Shown: positions 15,407 to 22,778 of the stretch, one piece after another
How the letters are laid out: each line of letters opens with the position of its first letter
Numbering within the stretch: the stretch's first letter is position 1
From: a bacterium
GTDB lineage: Bacteria; Vulcanimicrobiota; Xenobia; Xenobiales; JADMJV01
Length of the DNA: 55,263 nt
Reading direction: 5' to 3'
NCBI GenBank assembly: GCA_030149525.1
Contig: JASBRJ010000144.1
Span: 1 to 55,263 of the forward strand
Position numbers and translations under genes: made by a program
Notes under the pieces: model-generated
Database searches by the model: none
What the model was told of the DNA's origin: nothing
The model's input: the letters and a program-made list of their open reading frames with translations, nothing else

Positions 15407-16096
15407 ATGACAAGAATTCTGATTGTAGAAGACGAAGAATCCCTGGCCAAAGGTCTAGTAGATGTCCTCACGGTGAAAGGCTACGAGGTGAGTTGGGAGA
15501 GCGACGGCCATTCCGGTTTGGAAGCGGCCATGAAGACCACTTTCGACCTCATTCTGCTCGATATTGAGCTTCCCGGATTGAACGGTTTTGAGATTCTTAA
15601 GGCTCTTCGCGGTGCGGGGAAGGACAGCCGAGTCCTGATGCTCACCGCCCGAGGCGCCGAGTTGGACCGTGTGCTGGGTTTTGAGTGGGGGGTTGATGAT
15701 TATGTTTGTAAACCGTTCAGTCTCTCCGAGTTGTTGGGTCGGATCAAAGCGTTGTTGCGGAGGTCGGTGACCGTTCAGGAATCGCCTCAAGAAGAGGGAG
15801 CCTTAATCTTCGGCGATGTCAGAGTGGATCTCGATGCCTTCAAGGTGATCCGGGGGGGAATGGAAATCCGTCTTCCTGCCAGAGCGTTCGAGTTGCTCCG
15901 ATTTCTGGTGGAACACTCGGGGGAGGTGGTCTCCCGCGACCAGTTGATCGATGCCGTGTGGGGGGAAGAAGAGTGCATTACCCAGCGCACCCTCAACAAT
16001 CTGGTGGTCAAGATTCGTCAGGCCATTGAACAGAGCGCCGATGAACCCGCTTTTCTTAAGACTGTGCACGGGGTTGGCTACCGGCTCGAACTGTAA
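15407..16096 (+). CDS. OmpR/PhoB-family response regulator
   Basis: 229 residues. The receiver domain has the acidic pair Glu8/Asp9, phospho-acceptor Asp52 ('LILLDIELPG'), Thr80 and Lys102 ('VDDYVCKPF'). The C-terminal winged-helix domain (about 130-228) has 'IRLPARAFELLRFLVEHSGEVVSRDQLIDAVWGEE' and the recognition helix region 'TQRTLNNLVVKIRQAIE', ending 'KTVHGVGYRLEL', which is standard. OmpR-type regulators bind tandem direct repeats about 11 bases apart, and three such repeats begin at the first base after this gene's stop codon (16097) and again at 11871. Confidence 0.95.
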   Translation: MTRILIVEDEESLAKGLVDVLTVKGYEVSWESDGHSGLEAAMKTTFDLILLDIELPGLNGFEILKALRGAGKDSRVLMLTARGAELDRVLGFEWGVDDYVCKPFSLSELLGRIKALLRRSVTVQESPQEEGALIFGDVRVDLDAFKVIRGGMEIRLPARAFELLRFLVEHSGEVVSRDQLIDAVWGEEECITQRTLNNLVVKIRQAIEQSADEPAFLKTVHGVGYRLEL

Positions 16097-16129
16097 TGTG
16101 ACAGGTTCGTGACTTTATTGTGAGGATTT
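16097..16129 (+). promoter_or_regulatory. Triple 11-bp direct repeat upstream of the caspase operon
   Basis: TGTGA at 16097, CGTGA at 16108 and TGTGA at 16119, exactly 11 bases apart; the first two continue as GTGAC. This is the geometry of PhoB/OmpR boxes. It sits between the response regulator stop and the start of the secreted beta-sandwich gene at 16170, 41 bases before that ATG. Most likely the adjacent regulator activates or represses the downstream operon from here. Confidence 0.55.
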
Positions 16130-16169
16130 TAGGGCGATATCGGAAAGGCGTTGGTTTAGACTGTCGTTC

Positions 16170-16763
16170 ATGGTCAGACTGAAGCGGATAGTCGAAGCAC
16201 TTCTCTTTGCTCTTGCTTTCTGGGGACCGGCTCAGGCCGACGAGCCGTTAAGTCCACCCTGGAAGTCCTACGTGACTTTGCCCGGGGCCTACCAGTTGGG
16301 CTCGTCGAATGTTCTACCGAATGAAGGGAAGAGCTGCGCTTTTATTCGCTCCCAGAAAGATGTGGGAGTGAAGGTTCATGCTCTGATTTATCAGGCCGTC
16401 TCCTCAAAGCCATACAGAGGCGGCAAGCTCACTCTCAAAGGATTCTTACGAACTAGAGAGGTTCAGGGATGGGCCGGACTCTGGGTTCGAGCCGAAGACG
16501 CTCAGGGTCGAGTGCTCTCTTTTCAGAATATGATGGACAGGCCCGTTCGTGGGAGCACGGAATGGTCTCCGTATCAGGTCGGCATCGATCTGCCCGACCA
16601 GACCGCAAAGGTGGTTTTCGGCGCACTTCTGGTGGGTCAGGGAGAGGTTTGGGTCGACCGGCTAAGCCTTGAGGGAATCGGGCCTGAAAGGGCCATTGAG
16701 AAGCTGAGACAGAAGATTCGCAGTTTGCCTGAAAAGCCCACCAATCTGGGGTTCGAAGAATGA
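16170..16763 (+). CDS. Exported beta-sandwich (CBM-like) protein
   Basis: 197 residues with a signal peptide (1-23, 'ALLFALAFWGPAQAD'). The mature part has the pattern of a jelly-roll carbohydrate-binding-like domain: 'YRGGKLTLKGFLRTREVQGWAGLWVRAEDAQGRVLSFQNM', 'GSTEWSPYQVGIDLPDQTAKVVFGALLVGQGEVWVDRLSLE'. This domain is often attached to regulators or glycosidases; here it is alone with a short helical tail. Ligand unknown. Its stop codon overlaps the ATG of the caspase-like gene by four bases (ATGA), so the two are coupled. It is the first gene after the two-component pair and carries the triple repeat upstream. Confidence 0.78.
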   Translation: MVRLKRIVEALLFALAFWGPAQADEPLSPPWKSYVTLPGAYQLGSSNVLPNEGKSCAFIRSQKDVGVKVHALIYQAVSSKPYRGGKLTLKGFLRTREVQGWAGLWVRAEDAQGRVLSFQNMMDRPVRGSTEWSPYQVGIDLPDQTAKVVFGALLVGQGEVWVDRLSLEGIGPERAIEKLRQKIRSLPEKPTNLGFEE

Positions 16764-17980
16764 TGTTTCGCCCCCTCACGATTTTTGCTCTGCTTTTGAC
16801 CCTGACGGCATCGGTCGTGGCTCAAGGCGTGCCGGGTATGAGCAACGGAGAGGGTTCGGAGGGGTCTACCGGGAGAATGTGGGCGGTGGTGATCGGTGTC
16901 TCTCGATACAAGTATCTGCCGACTGAGGACTGGCTTTCCAGCTGCCACAAAGACGCCGAGGCCGTGGCTAAATTTCTCCGCAGTCCCAGAGGGGGCAACA
17001 TTGCCGAATCTCGTCTGAAGCTGTTGGTAGACGAGGAGGCTACGGCGCGCAATATTCGAGTGGCCCTGGACCGGGTTATCAACGGCTCAGGCCCTGGTGA
17101 TACCGTCTTTGTCTTCTACGCAGGACACGGCAAGGTCCGACCTTACGGTGGGGGAGAGGCCGCCTATCTGCTGGCCTACGACAGCGAGCCGGACCTTCTC
17201 AACGCCACGGCGATTCCCATGGACGAGGTTCACCGCTACGTCGACATTCACCTCAAACGGGCCGCTCAAGTGATTCTAATAACCGATGCCTGTCACGCTG
17301 GTGCCATTAAGCCGATCGGTCTTGATGCGTCGGTGAGAACACGGAGTATCGCCGAGTACTTACAGGCGGTGGGAGAGCGAATGGGAGTGCTGAATCTCAT
17401 GGCGTGTCGTCGAGATGAAGTGGCTTACGAGGATGCGCGGCTGGGTGGTCACGGAGTTCTCACCTACGCTCTTCTGAGGGCTCTCAACGGCAACGGAAGC
17501 AGTACCCGAGAGGGATTAGTGAGAATTCAGGATGTCCTGGAGTATGTCTCTTACCAAGTGCCGAGGCTGACGAACCAGAAGCAACACCCCCGCTACTCCA
17601 CCAACTACAAAGATGAGTTCCCTCTGGCCAATCTTTCCAAAAAGGGGCCCGACCTGGGTCTGCCCGAGCCTCCCAGCGATGAGCTGGCAAGCTACGTAGG
17701 GGGCGCAGAAGCGACGTCAGTTTTTTCCCGTTCGAGAAAGAGTCTCACCCTGAAGGTGATTGGAGCCCAGAGGCTGTCGGAGCTCTATTTGGTCAGAGAG
17801 GGCCAGCAACTCACCGTGGGCACGGCTCTCTCGCCTTTGAATACGCTGGTCGTCCAAAATGTTACACCAGGAGAATATACCCTGGTCCAGTTGTTAGATA
17901 ATGGGCAGCAACGACGCTGGGACTTTGAGTTAACCAGAAACGGCGCGACTTTCGATGTCAGGTCGGGGACTCTTAAGTAG
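16760..17980 (+). CDS. Exported caspase-like (peptidase C14) protein
   Basis: 406 residues with a signal peptide (about 1-22). The caspase-fold domain spans about 38-280: 'RMWAVVIGVSRYKYLPTEDWLSSCHKDAEAVAKFL', 'DTVFVFYAGHGK' with catalytic His123, and 'ILITDACHAGAI' with catalytic Cys178; both residues are present. A C-terminal domain of about 90 residues ('SLTLKVIGAQRLSELYLVREG') looks like a small beta domain. Most bacterial caspase-like proteins are cytosolic; this one should act in the periplasm or outside. Specificity (Arg/Lys or Asp) cannot be read off. It is coupled to the beta-sandwich gene and followed after 22 bases by the Cys-rich gene. Confidence 0.9.
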   Translation: MMFRPLTIFALLLTLTASVVAQGVPGMSNGEGSEGSTGRMWAVVIGVSRYKYLPTEDWLSSCHKDAEAVAKFLRSPRGGNIAESRLKLLVDEEATARNIRVALDRVINGSGPGDTVFVFYAGHGKVRPYGGGEAAYLLAYDSEPDLLNATAIPMDEVHRYVDIHLKRAAQVILITDACHAGAIKPIGLDASVRTRSIAEYLQAVGERMGVLNLMACRRDEVAYEDARLGGHGVLTYALLRALNGNGSSTREGLVRIQDVLEYVSYQVPRLTNQKQHPRYSTNYKDEFPLANLSKKGPDLGLPEPPSDELASYVGGAEATSVFSRSRKSLTLKVIGAQRLSELYLVREGQQLTVGTALSPLNTLVVQNVTPGEYTLVQLLDNGQQRRWDFELTRNGATFDVRSGTLK

Positions 17981-18002
17981 AGTCGCGCCACAGGAGAAAA
18001 AT

Positions 18003-18500
18003 ATGTTGATCATACGCCACAGAAATAAACTGATACTGACACTGGCCTTCGCGGTCATGATGCTGGCCTCGCCGGTCTATCGCGCACGCGCTCAGGCGGC
18101 CTGGGAGGTCCTCTTCAATGGAGAGGTGAGTAAGACCGAAGTCCACACAACGGAGAACGGCTCCTATGTGCCTGTGTTCTTTCCGGTTCCTGAAGAGGGA
18201 GAGTCTCAAAGCTACGGCGTGCTGATTGAGACCGACGGCGCCAACAAGCAGATCAAGGTGACCAAGGTCAAGAAGAAGAGTCCGGTCAAAGTGCGAGGAG
18301 ACTGCCCCAAATGTTTGGGCTCCAAGGACTGTCAGGACTGCTATCCTGCGGGAAGTGGTGTGGGAACCTCAGGCGGTTCTTGCTATAGCTGCAACGGTTC
18401 CGGTGATTGCCCGTACTGTCAAGGAAGCGGCGATTGTTACACCTGCGGAGGCAAGGGTTTTCCTGGTGGATGTAACACCTGCGGAGACGTGTCGAGCTGA
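18003..18500 (+). CDS. Exported Cys-rich protein with DnaJ-type zinc-finger-like repeats
   Basis: 165 residues from the ATG at 18003, preceded by CAGGAGAAAAAT. Signal peptide about 1-30 ('LILTLAFAVMMLASPVYRARA'). Residues ~35-95 are a beta-like region without cysteines. The rest has paired CxxC motifs spaced by Gly: 'CPKCLGSKDCQDC', 'CYSCNGSGDCPYCQGSGDCYTCGGKG', 'CNTCGD', matching the CxxCxGxG repeat of the DnaJ cysteine-rich domain. In an exported protein these could bind zinc or form disulfides. No J domain is present. Last gene of the unit with the caspase-like protein; a partner or substrate-binding role is possible but unproven. Confidence 0.78.
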   Translation: MLIIRHRNKLILTLAFAVMMLASPVYRARAQAAWEVLFNGEVSKTEVHTTENGSYVPVFFPVPEEGESQSYGVLIETDGANKQIKVTKVKKKSPVKVRGDCPKCLGSKDCQDCYPAGSGVGTSGGSCYSCNGSGDCPYCQGSGDCYTCGGKGFPGGCNTCGDVSS

Positions 18501-18528
18501 ACTGCCGCTTCTGCCAAGCAGTGTAAGT

Positions 18529-19785
18529 TTAAGCCAGTTCTTTCACCCAGGCTCCGTTTTCGATGAGAGTTTTTCCATCCGCTAAAACCGTGGTGTTTTC
18601 ATCGGAGATCATAACATCCTGGTGAGTCTTCGCCTGGCGGTTGAAGCCGAGGTCATCCAGTTCATCGGGTGACAGTTTGTCGCCGTTTTCAATACCTACC
18701 GTGTAGGCCATTCCGGTGGCGATGTGACATGCGGCGTTCTCATCGTAAAGGGTGTGCTGATAGATGCGGCCACTCTGAAAAATGGGGGAGTCGATGCCAA
18801 CTAGAGCCACTTCTCCCAGTCGTTTAGCCGTAGCGTCTCCGGGAGTGTTGATCATGGCTTCATAGGCAGCCACATTCTTGCTTCCCTCGACTTCTACAAT
18901 TTCGCCGTCTTGGAATTTGACTTTGAGGCCCTCCACGAGACTGCCGTTGATCATGACCGGTCGCGTGAGAGCGACTTCGCCTTCGGTGCCTCGCCAGTCG
19001 GGTGTGGTGAAAACTTCGAAGGTGGGGATGTTGAGACACACATCGAGACCTTGAGCCGTTTGTTTTCGACCGCTCACCCAACGGGCGGCAGGGGAGAGGG
19101 TGACTTTGAGATCGGTTCCAAGGGTGGGGTTGAGGAATCGGAGTTCCTTGATTTCCATCTTATCCAGCGCCTGGGTGCGTCGTGCCAGCCGGTCGAGATG
19201 CTCTGACCAGAGCTTAAGGCAGTCATCCTGATCGGCGAATGTCATGGTGGTGAGATCCTTCCAAAGCGCCTCCTCCGCCTCTCGGGCCGTGAGGTCAGGA
19301 AAGATTTTCTGAGCCCACTTGGGGCTGGGAGGACCGGCTAAACACCAACCCACTTTTCGTTTGAGGACGCCTTCCTCGCGGTAGCGTTTGATGGCGTCTC
19401 GACGCCCTACCAGCATCTGATTGAGGCGCTTCTGCTGCTTTTCATCCAGGTCTTCGTAGAGGTCGGGCTCGTCCTGGCTGCGGAAAGCGATGAGAGCCCC
19501 ACCGGAGTCCACCAGTTGATCCATCTGGACCGTTTGATAGGTGGGAACGTAGGTAAGCCTGTCGGCAGGGGCGGAGAGGAGATGGTATCTTGCGACCGCA
19601 GGTAGAGACACCTTCACATCCACGAAGCGGGCTCCCCTTTGATAGCAGAACTCTGCTGCCATATCGGCCAGATCGATGTTGGAAGGCTCGGCCATGATGA
19701 GCACCTGCTGATCTCTTTGGACGTTGGCTCCCAGGTTGACGATCAGTTCGGCGAAGCGGCGTTTGCATTGTTCCATATTGCTCAT
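18529..19785 (-). CDS. M29-family (AmpS/PepS) metalloaminopeptidase
   Basis: 418 residues, the family's usual length. 'ERFVAELIVNLGANVQRDQQVLI'-like opening (here 'RFAELIVNLGANVQRDQQVLIMAEPSNIDLADMAAEFCYQRGARFVDV'), 'EVFTTPDWRGTEGEVALTRPVMINGSLVEGLKVKFQDGEIVEVEG', 'RLGEVALVGIDSPI' and 'LYDENAACHIATGMAY' are M29 blocks; the Glu, His, Tyr and Asp zinc or cobalt ligands lie in them. These cytosolic enzymes remove N-terminal residues. The start is the ATG at 19785; the frame is open for a further 99 bases without similarity. Divergent from ClpS, with 88 bases between them. Confidence 0.93.
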   Translation of the reverse strand: MSNMEQCKRRFAELIVNLGANVQRDQQVLIMAEPSNIDLADMAAEFCYQRGARFVDVKVSLPAVARYHLLSAPADRLTYVPTYQTVQMDQLVDSGGALIAFRSQDEPDLYEDLDEKQQKRLNQMLVGRRDAIKRYREEGVLKRKVGWCLAGPPSPKWAQKIFPDLTAREAEEALWKDLTTMTFADQDDCLKLWSEHLDRLARRTQALDKMEIKELRFLNPTLGTDLKVTLSPAARWVSGRKQTAQGLDVCLNIPTFEVFTTPDWRGTEGEVALTRPVMINGSLVEGLKVKFQDGEIVEVEGSKNVAAYEAMINTPGDATAKRLGEVALVGIDSPIFQSGRIYQHTLYDENAACHIATGMAYTVGIENGDKLSPDELDDLGFNRQAKTHQDVMISDENTTVLADGKTLIENGAWVKELA

Positions 19786-19873
19786 GGCTGCGGGCTTCGG
19801 AAAGGAGGCTCCCGGCTCATTCTTTGGGGGCGGTTTTGCAGGAGGCCTTGAAGAGACGGAGCAGATTCCGGCT

Positions 19874-20233
19874 ATGGGTGGCATCGTTACATGGCCTTAT
19901 AAGGTGGAGCTTCAGCCGCGGGCGGAGTCGATTGAGTTCAAGCCGACTCCCCTGGAGCAGGTGACCGGTGAGATTTGGGACACCGTGCTCTTAGACGACG
20001 ACGATCACACCTACGACTACGTTATCGGGATGCTACACGCCATCTTCGGATACCCTCACATGAAATGTTTCCTATTAACCCGCCAGGTGGATACCAGCGG
20101 TCGGGTGATCGTCTTTCGAGGTTGCAAGAAAGACGCCGAGTGGGGTCGAGACGCTATCCTGAATTACGGTCGAGATCCCCTTCTGGAGCGCTCCAAGGGC
20201 TCTATGAAGGCGATCATCGAACAGTTTAGCTGA
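19874..20233 (+). CDS. clpS: ClpS-like Clp protease adaptor
   Basis: 119 residues. 'VLLDDDDHTYDYVIGMLHAIFGYPHMKCFLLTRQVDTSGRVIVFRGCKKDAEWGRDAILNYG' matches ClpS: the DDxHT(Y) substrate pocket motif and the C-terminal EWGRDAI helix. Typical ClpS presents N-degron substrates (Phe, Leu, Trp, Tyr ends) to ClpA/ClpC-ClpP. No clpA, clpC or clpP is in the window. The start at 19874 (ATG) follows GCAGATTCCGG, a weak site. Its end overlaps the convergent DUF1189 gene by eight bases. It is divergent from an aminopeptidase, which is consistent with shared peptide turnover, though nothing more links them. Confidence 0.9.
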   Translation: MGGIVTWPYKVELQPRAESIEFKPTPLEQVTGEIWDTVLLDDDDHTYDYVIGMLHAIFGYPHMKCFLLTRQVDTSGRVIVFRGCKKDAEWGRDAILNYGRDPLLERSKGSMKAIIEQFS

Positions 20234-21014
20234 AGCGAGGCCCGTTACGAAGCTGTTGAGCGCCGTAGATGGTGAGCCCGCCCAGGATGGCCCAGAAACA
20301 GATTCCCGCTCCAGGAAGATAAGCTCCAACCAGGCTCCCCGCGTAGACGATCACTCCGAAAACCATAGCCGGACCGAGGGCTAAGATAGCCAGCTTAAGA
20401 TGGCTGCCGAAAGGAGGGCGACTTTGATGGAAGAGAGTGATCACAGCGGCCACGGCCAGCGTCTGAAAAGCTTTCCAGGAAACTTGCCACAAGAAGCAGA
20501 CGAGAAAGATGGTGGGCAGGAACCAGGACTTGGCAAGATCCACCCAACCAGTGATTTGGTCCGAGTTAAGAGTGAAGTCCCGCTTGAGTTGAGAATATTT
20601 GAAGGATTCGATTTTGCCCCGTTCATCAAGCGAAGTAATTCTGTCGGCAGAGACCACAATGATCGGCTCGTTTTTTTCCAAATACACTTCCGGACTCTGA
20701 GTCGTGTCGATAACTGCGATGGTCTGGCCTTCCACTTTGGCGAAGTAGGGTTGCTCGATATCGATGGTGGCCAGACCGTTCTTGACCCTAATTTCAGGGA
20801 CGCTCTGGGCCACCTGATCCAAAAAAGGGCTGACAAAAACTCGGCACCAAGCGGTGGTTGCCAGGGCGTAAAAGCTGCAACATAGAGTGATCAGTAGAAA
20901 GTAATGACCCAGCATGGAGCCCAGAGAGCGGCGGCTGTATTCCGGATACTTTTTGAAGTTAAGGAATGAGCCTATGAAGGTGGGGAGAAAACCCGGCGCT
21001 TGATTCTTGTCCAT
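20226..21014 (-). CDS. DUF1189 membrane protein
   Basis: 262 residues from the ATG at 21014, the family's usual size. The family shape is clear: one N-terminal membrane helix ('LGHYFLLITLCCSFYALATTAWC'), an extracytoplasmic beta domain with 'VPEIRVKNGLATIDIEQPY' and 'IAVIDTTQSPEVYLEKNEPIIVVSADRI', then a cluster of C-terminal helices ('LPTIFLVCFLWQVSWKAF', 'LALGPAMVFGVIVYAG', 'AGICFWAILGGLTIYG'). These proteins have no settled function. The gene is convergent with clpS. A TCACAATCCTTT sequence identical to part of the site at 11871-11903 lies at 21052-21063, 38 bases upstream. Confidence 0.85.
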   Translation of the reverse strand: MDKNQAPGFLPTFIGSFLNFKKYPEYSRRSLGSMLGHYFLLITLCCSFYALATTAWCRVFVSPFLDQVAQSVPEIRVKNGLATIDIEQPYFAKVEGQTIAVIDTTQSPEVYLEKNEPIIVVSADRITSLDERGKIESFKYSQLKRDFTLNSDQITGWVDLAKSWFLPTIFLVCFLWQVSWKAFQTLAVAAVITLFHQSRPPFGSHLKLAILALGPAMVFGVIVYAGSLVGAYLPGAGICFWAILGGLTIYGAQQLRNGPRFS

Positions 21015-21087
21015 ATCGATCTCTTTGACGCCGACCAGATTTAGCCTGTTATCACAATCCTTTTGACAAAGGAGGAGCGATGGCTTA

Positions 21088-21116
21088 TTGACAAAATTAG
21101 GCAAGCCTAGTATTTG
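21088..21116 (+). promoter_or_regulatory. Sigma70-type promoter with inverted repeat in the spacer
   Basis: TTGACA (21088-21093), a 17-base spacer and TATTTG (21111-21116). TAGGC-AA-GCCTA (21098-21109) lies inside the spacer, a place where a repressor or MerR-like regulator would act. It faces the small gene at 21158, with the start codon about 35 bases after the expected start of transcription. Confidence 0.55.
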
Positions 21117-21157
21117 TTGTTAGGTATGTTTGACTACATGTTTAGGCGAGGTGAAAA

Positions 21158-21409
21158 ATGAGTCCGGTAAGAATGGCGAACGCCATTGTGTATTTCAGAT
21201 TGCTGAGAAGCGTGGGGAGATTTCGTCGAGTGGGAAAAACGGCGGCCTTCACTTTCTGCCCGTGCAAATGCGGTCAGTATCACGCTGAGCAGCTACCCAA
21301 CGGCGTGCCAGATCCTGCTGCCGAACTCAATCTGGGCCGTGTTATCGACGAGTTCAGCAAGGAGCTTGGAACACTTTGTCTTGAGCACTTTACGGATCAG
21401 TCTGTTTGA
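21158..21409 (+). CDS. Small protein with CPCKCG motif, unknown
   Basis: 83 residues. It has a Shine-Dalgarno site (GAGGTG, eight bases before the ATG) and a convincing promoter at 21088-21116, so it is probably real. The N-terminal third is strongly basic ('RLLRSVGRFRRVGK'). It carries Cys34, Cys36 and Cys38 in 'FTFCPCKCGQYHAE', a possible metal or redox site, and ends in a helix with another Cys. No family is recognised. Its last 20 bases overlap the end of the sugar porter gene on the other strand. A DNA-binding or nucleic-acid-associated role is conceivable from charge alone. Confidence 0.55.
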   Translation: MSPVRMANAIVYFRLLRSVGRFRRVGKTAAFTFCPCKCGQYHAEQLPNGVPDPAAELNLGRVIDEFSKELGTLCLEHFTDQSV

Positions 21410-22730
21410 CATCCAGCTCTTCACCCAGAATCTGGCGTTGCAGCTCCTCGAGCGGTACCCCTTTGGTTTCAGGCATGACCATCAGCACATAGACCAACTG
21501 GCAAATCATGGCGGTACCGAAGAAAGCGAATACGGCTCCGCCGCCGAGTTGAGTGGCGGCTAAAGGGAAAAAATGGGCTACCAGGGCCGCACAGATCCAG
21601 TGGGTGAAACTCCCCAGAGATTGGCCTTTCGCTCGCACCGAGTTGGGAAAGATTTCCGATAGGAAGACCCACAGAACGCAGCCTTGACTGACCGCAAATG
21701 AGGCTATGAACAGGAAGACGAAGGCGGGTACACCGTTGAACTGTTCGGTGAAGAAGGCTCTGGAGACAAATCCCAAACTTGTGATAAGCCCCACCGAACC
21801 GATGATCATCAAAGCCCGACGACCTTTAGAGTCGATAAGCGAGATTCCAATGATGGTGGCGATGAGGTTGACCAGTCCTACCCCTGCGCTGGAGAGAAGA
21901 GCGGAACTTTCTCCTAGACCGGTCATTTGGAAAATTCGGGGCGCGTAGTAGATGATGGCGTTGATCCCGGAGATCTGGTTGAAGACCGCAAGGATCACCG
22001 CCAGAGATACGGGGAAACGAAATCGCCAGACGAAAAGTTTTGTGTCTCTCCCCGATTTCTCAATATTCTCCTCCATCAGGGAGAGCGCTTCGTGAGCCGT
22101 CTCGACGGAGATAGTGGAGAGTATCTCAAGAGCGGCGGCCCTATCTCCTCTCACCGAAAGCAGCCACCGGGGGCTTCTTGGAACATACAGCATCAAGATG
22201 GTGAAGAGGAGGGCTGGAAAGGCTTCTACCCCTAACATCCAGCGCCAGGAGTTGCTCCCGACGCCTGCCAGGAGAAAATTGGAAAGATAGGCGATGAGAA
22301 TCCCTGAAACGATGTTGAACTGAAAGAGCGATGCCAGTCGTCCCCGTTTGTCAGGAGGGGCTATCTCCGAGATGTACATAGGCGCGGCTACCGAGGAAGC
22401 GCCCACGCCCACCCCTCCCAGGAAGCGAAACAGCATGAAAGTGTTCACGTCGGGAGCCAGAGCCGAACCCACGGCAGACACTAGATAGAGCAAACCTACC
22501 CCTATCAGGGCGGGCTTTCGTCCCCATTTGTCGGCGGGGAAAGAGCCGAAGAGGGCCCCCAGAACCGTTCCATAGAGGGCGATGGCCACGGCCAAACCGT
22601 GCTCTGCCTCGGAGAGATTCCAGTGCTGTTGAATCGCCTGCTCGGCGCCGGAGATAACTGCTGTGTCGAATCCGAAAAGGAAGCCGCCAAGAGCCACCGT
22701 CACGGACCAAAAGATAACTTTACCGCTCAT
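21390..22730 (-). CDS. MFS sugar porter (XylE/GalP type)
   Basis: 446 residues, 12 predicted helices. Family motifs: 'GGFLFGFDTAVISGAEQAI' in helix 1, 'DKWGRKPAL' between helices 2 and 3 (GRR/K motif), 'PMYISEIAPPDKRGRLASLFQ' (PESPR-type loop), 'RSPRWLL', 'FNQISGINAIIYYAPRIF' in helix 7, 'DSKGRRALMIIG' and 'PETKGVPLEEL' near the C terminus. These are the sugar porter signatures, so the protein should import a sugar with a proton. The substrate (xylose, galactose, glucose or arabinose) cannot be fixed. It follows the LacI gene by 48 bases in the same direction, so sugar-dependent regulation is likely. Confidence 0.94.
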   Translation of the reverse strand: MSGKVIFWSVTVALGGFLFGFDTAVISGAEQAIQQHWNLSEAEHGLAVAIALYGTVLGALFGSFPADKWGRKPALIGVGLLYLVSAVGSALAPDVNTFMLFRFLGGVGVGASSVAAPMYISEIAPPDKRGRLASLFQFNIVSGILIAYLSNFLLAGVGSNSWRWMLGVEAFPALLFTILMLYVPRSPRWLLSVRGDRAAALEILSTISVETAHEALSLMEENIEKSGRDTKLFVWRFRFPVSLAVILAVFNQISGINAIIYYAPRIFQMTGLGESSALLSSAGVGLVNLIATIIGISLIDSKGRRALMIIGSVGLITSLGFVSRAFFTEQFNGVPAFVFLFIASFAVSQGCVLWVFLSEIFPNSVRAKGQSLGSFTHWICAALVAHFFPLAATQLGGGAVFAFFGTAMICQLVYVLMVMPETKGVPLEELQRQILGEELDVKQTDP

Positions 22731-22732
22731 TA

Positions 22733-22760
22733 CTAGCCCCTTCCGGATAGGAGGGTCTAG
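22733..22760 (-). promoter_or_regulatory. Hairpin covering the Shine-Dalgarno site of the sugar porter
   Basis: CTAG at both ends (22733-22736 and 22757-22760) and, between them, CCCCTTCC pairing with GGAGGG across GGATA, an imperfect 11-12 base stem. On the minus strand the GGAAGGGG arm is the ribosome-binding site of the sugar porter (ATG at 22730), so the structure could hide it. It may instead be a second repressor site or an incidental hairpin. Confidence 0.35.
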
Positions 22761-22778
22761 ATCATTTCTTTGGCAAGG

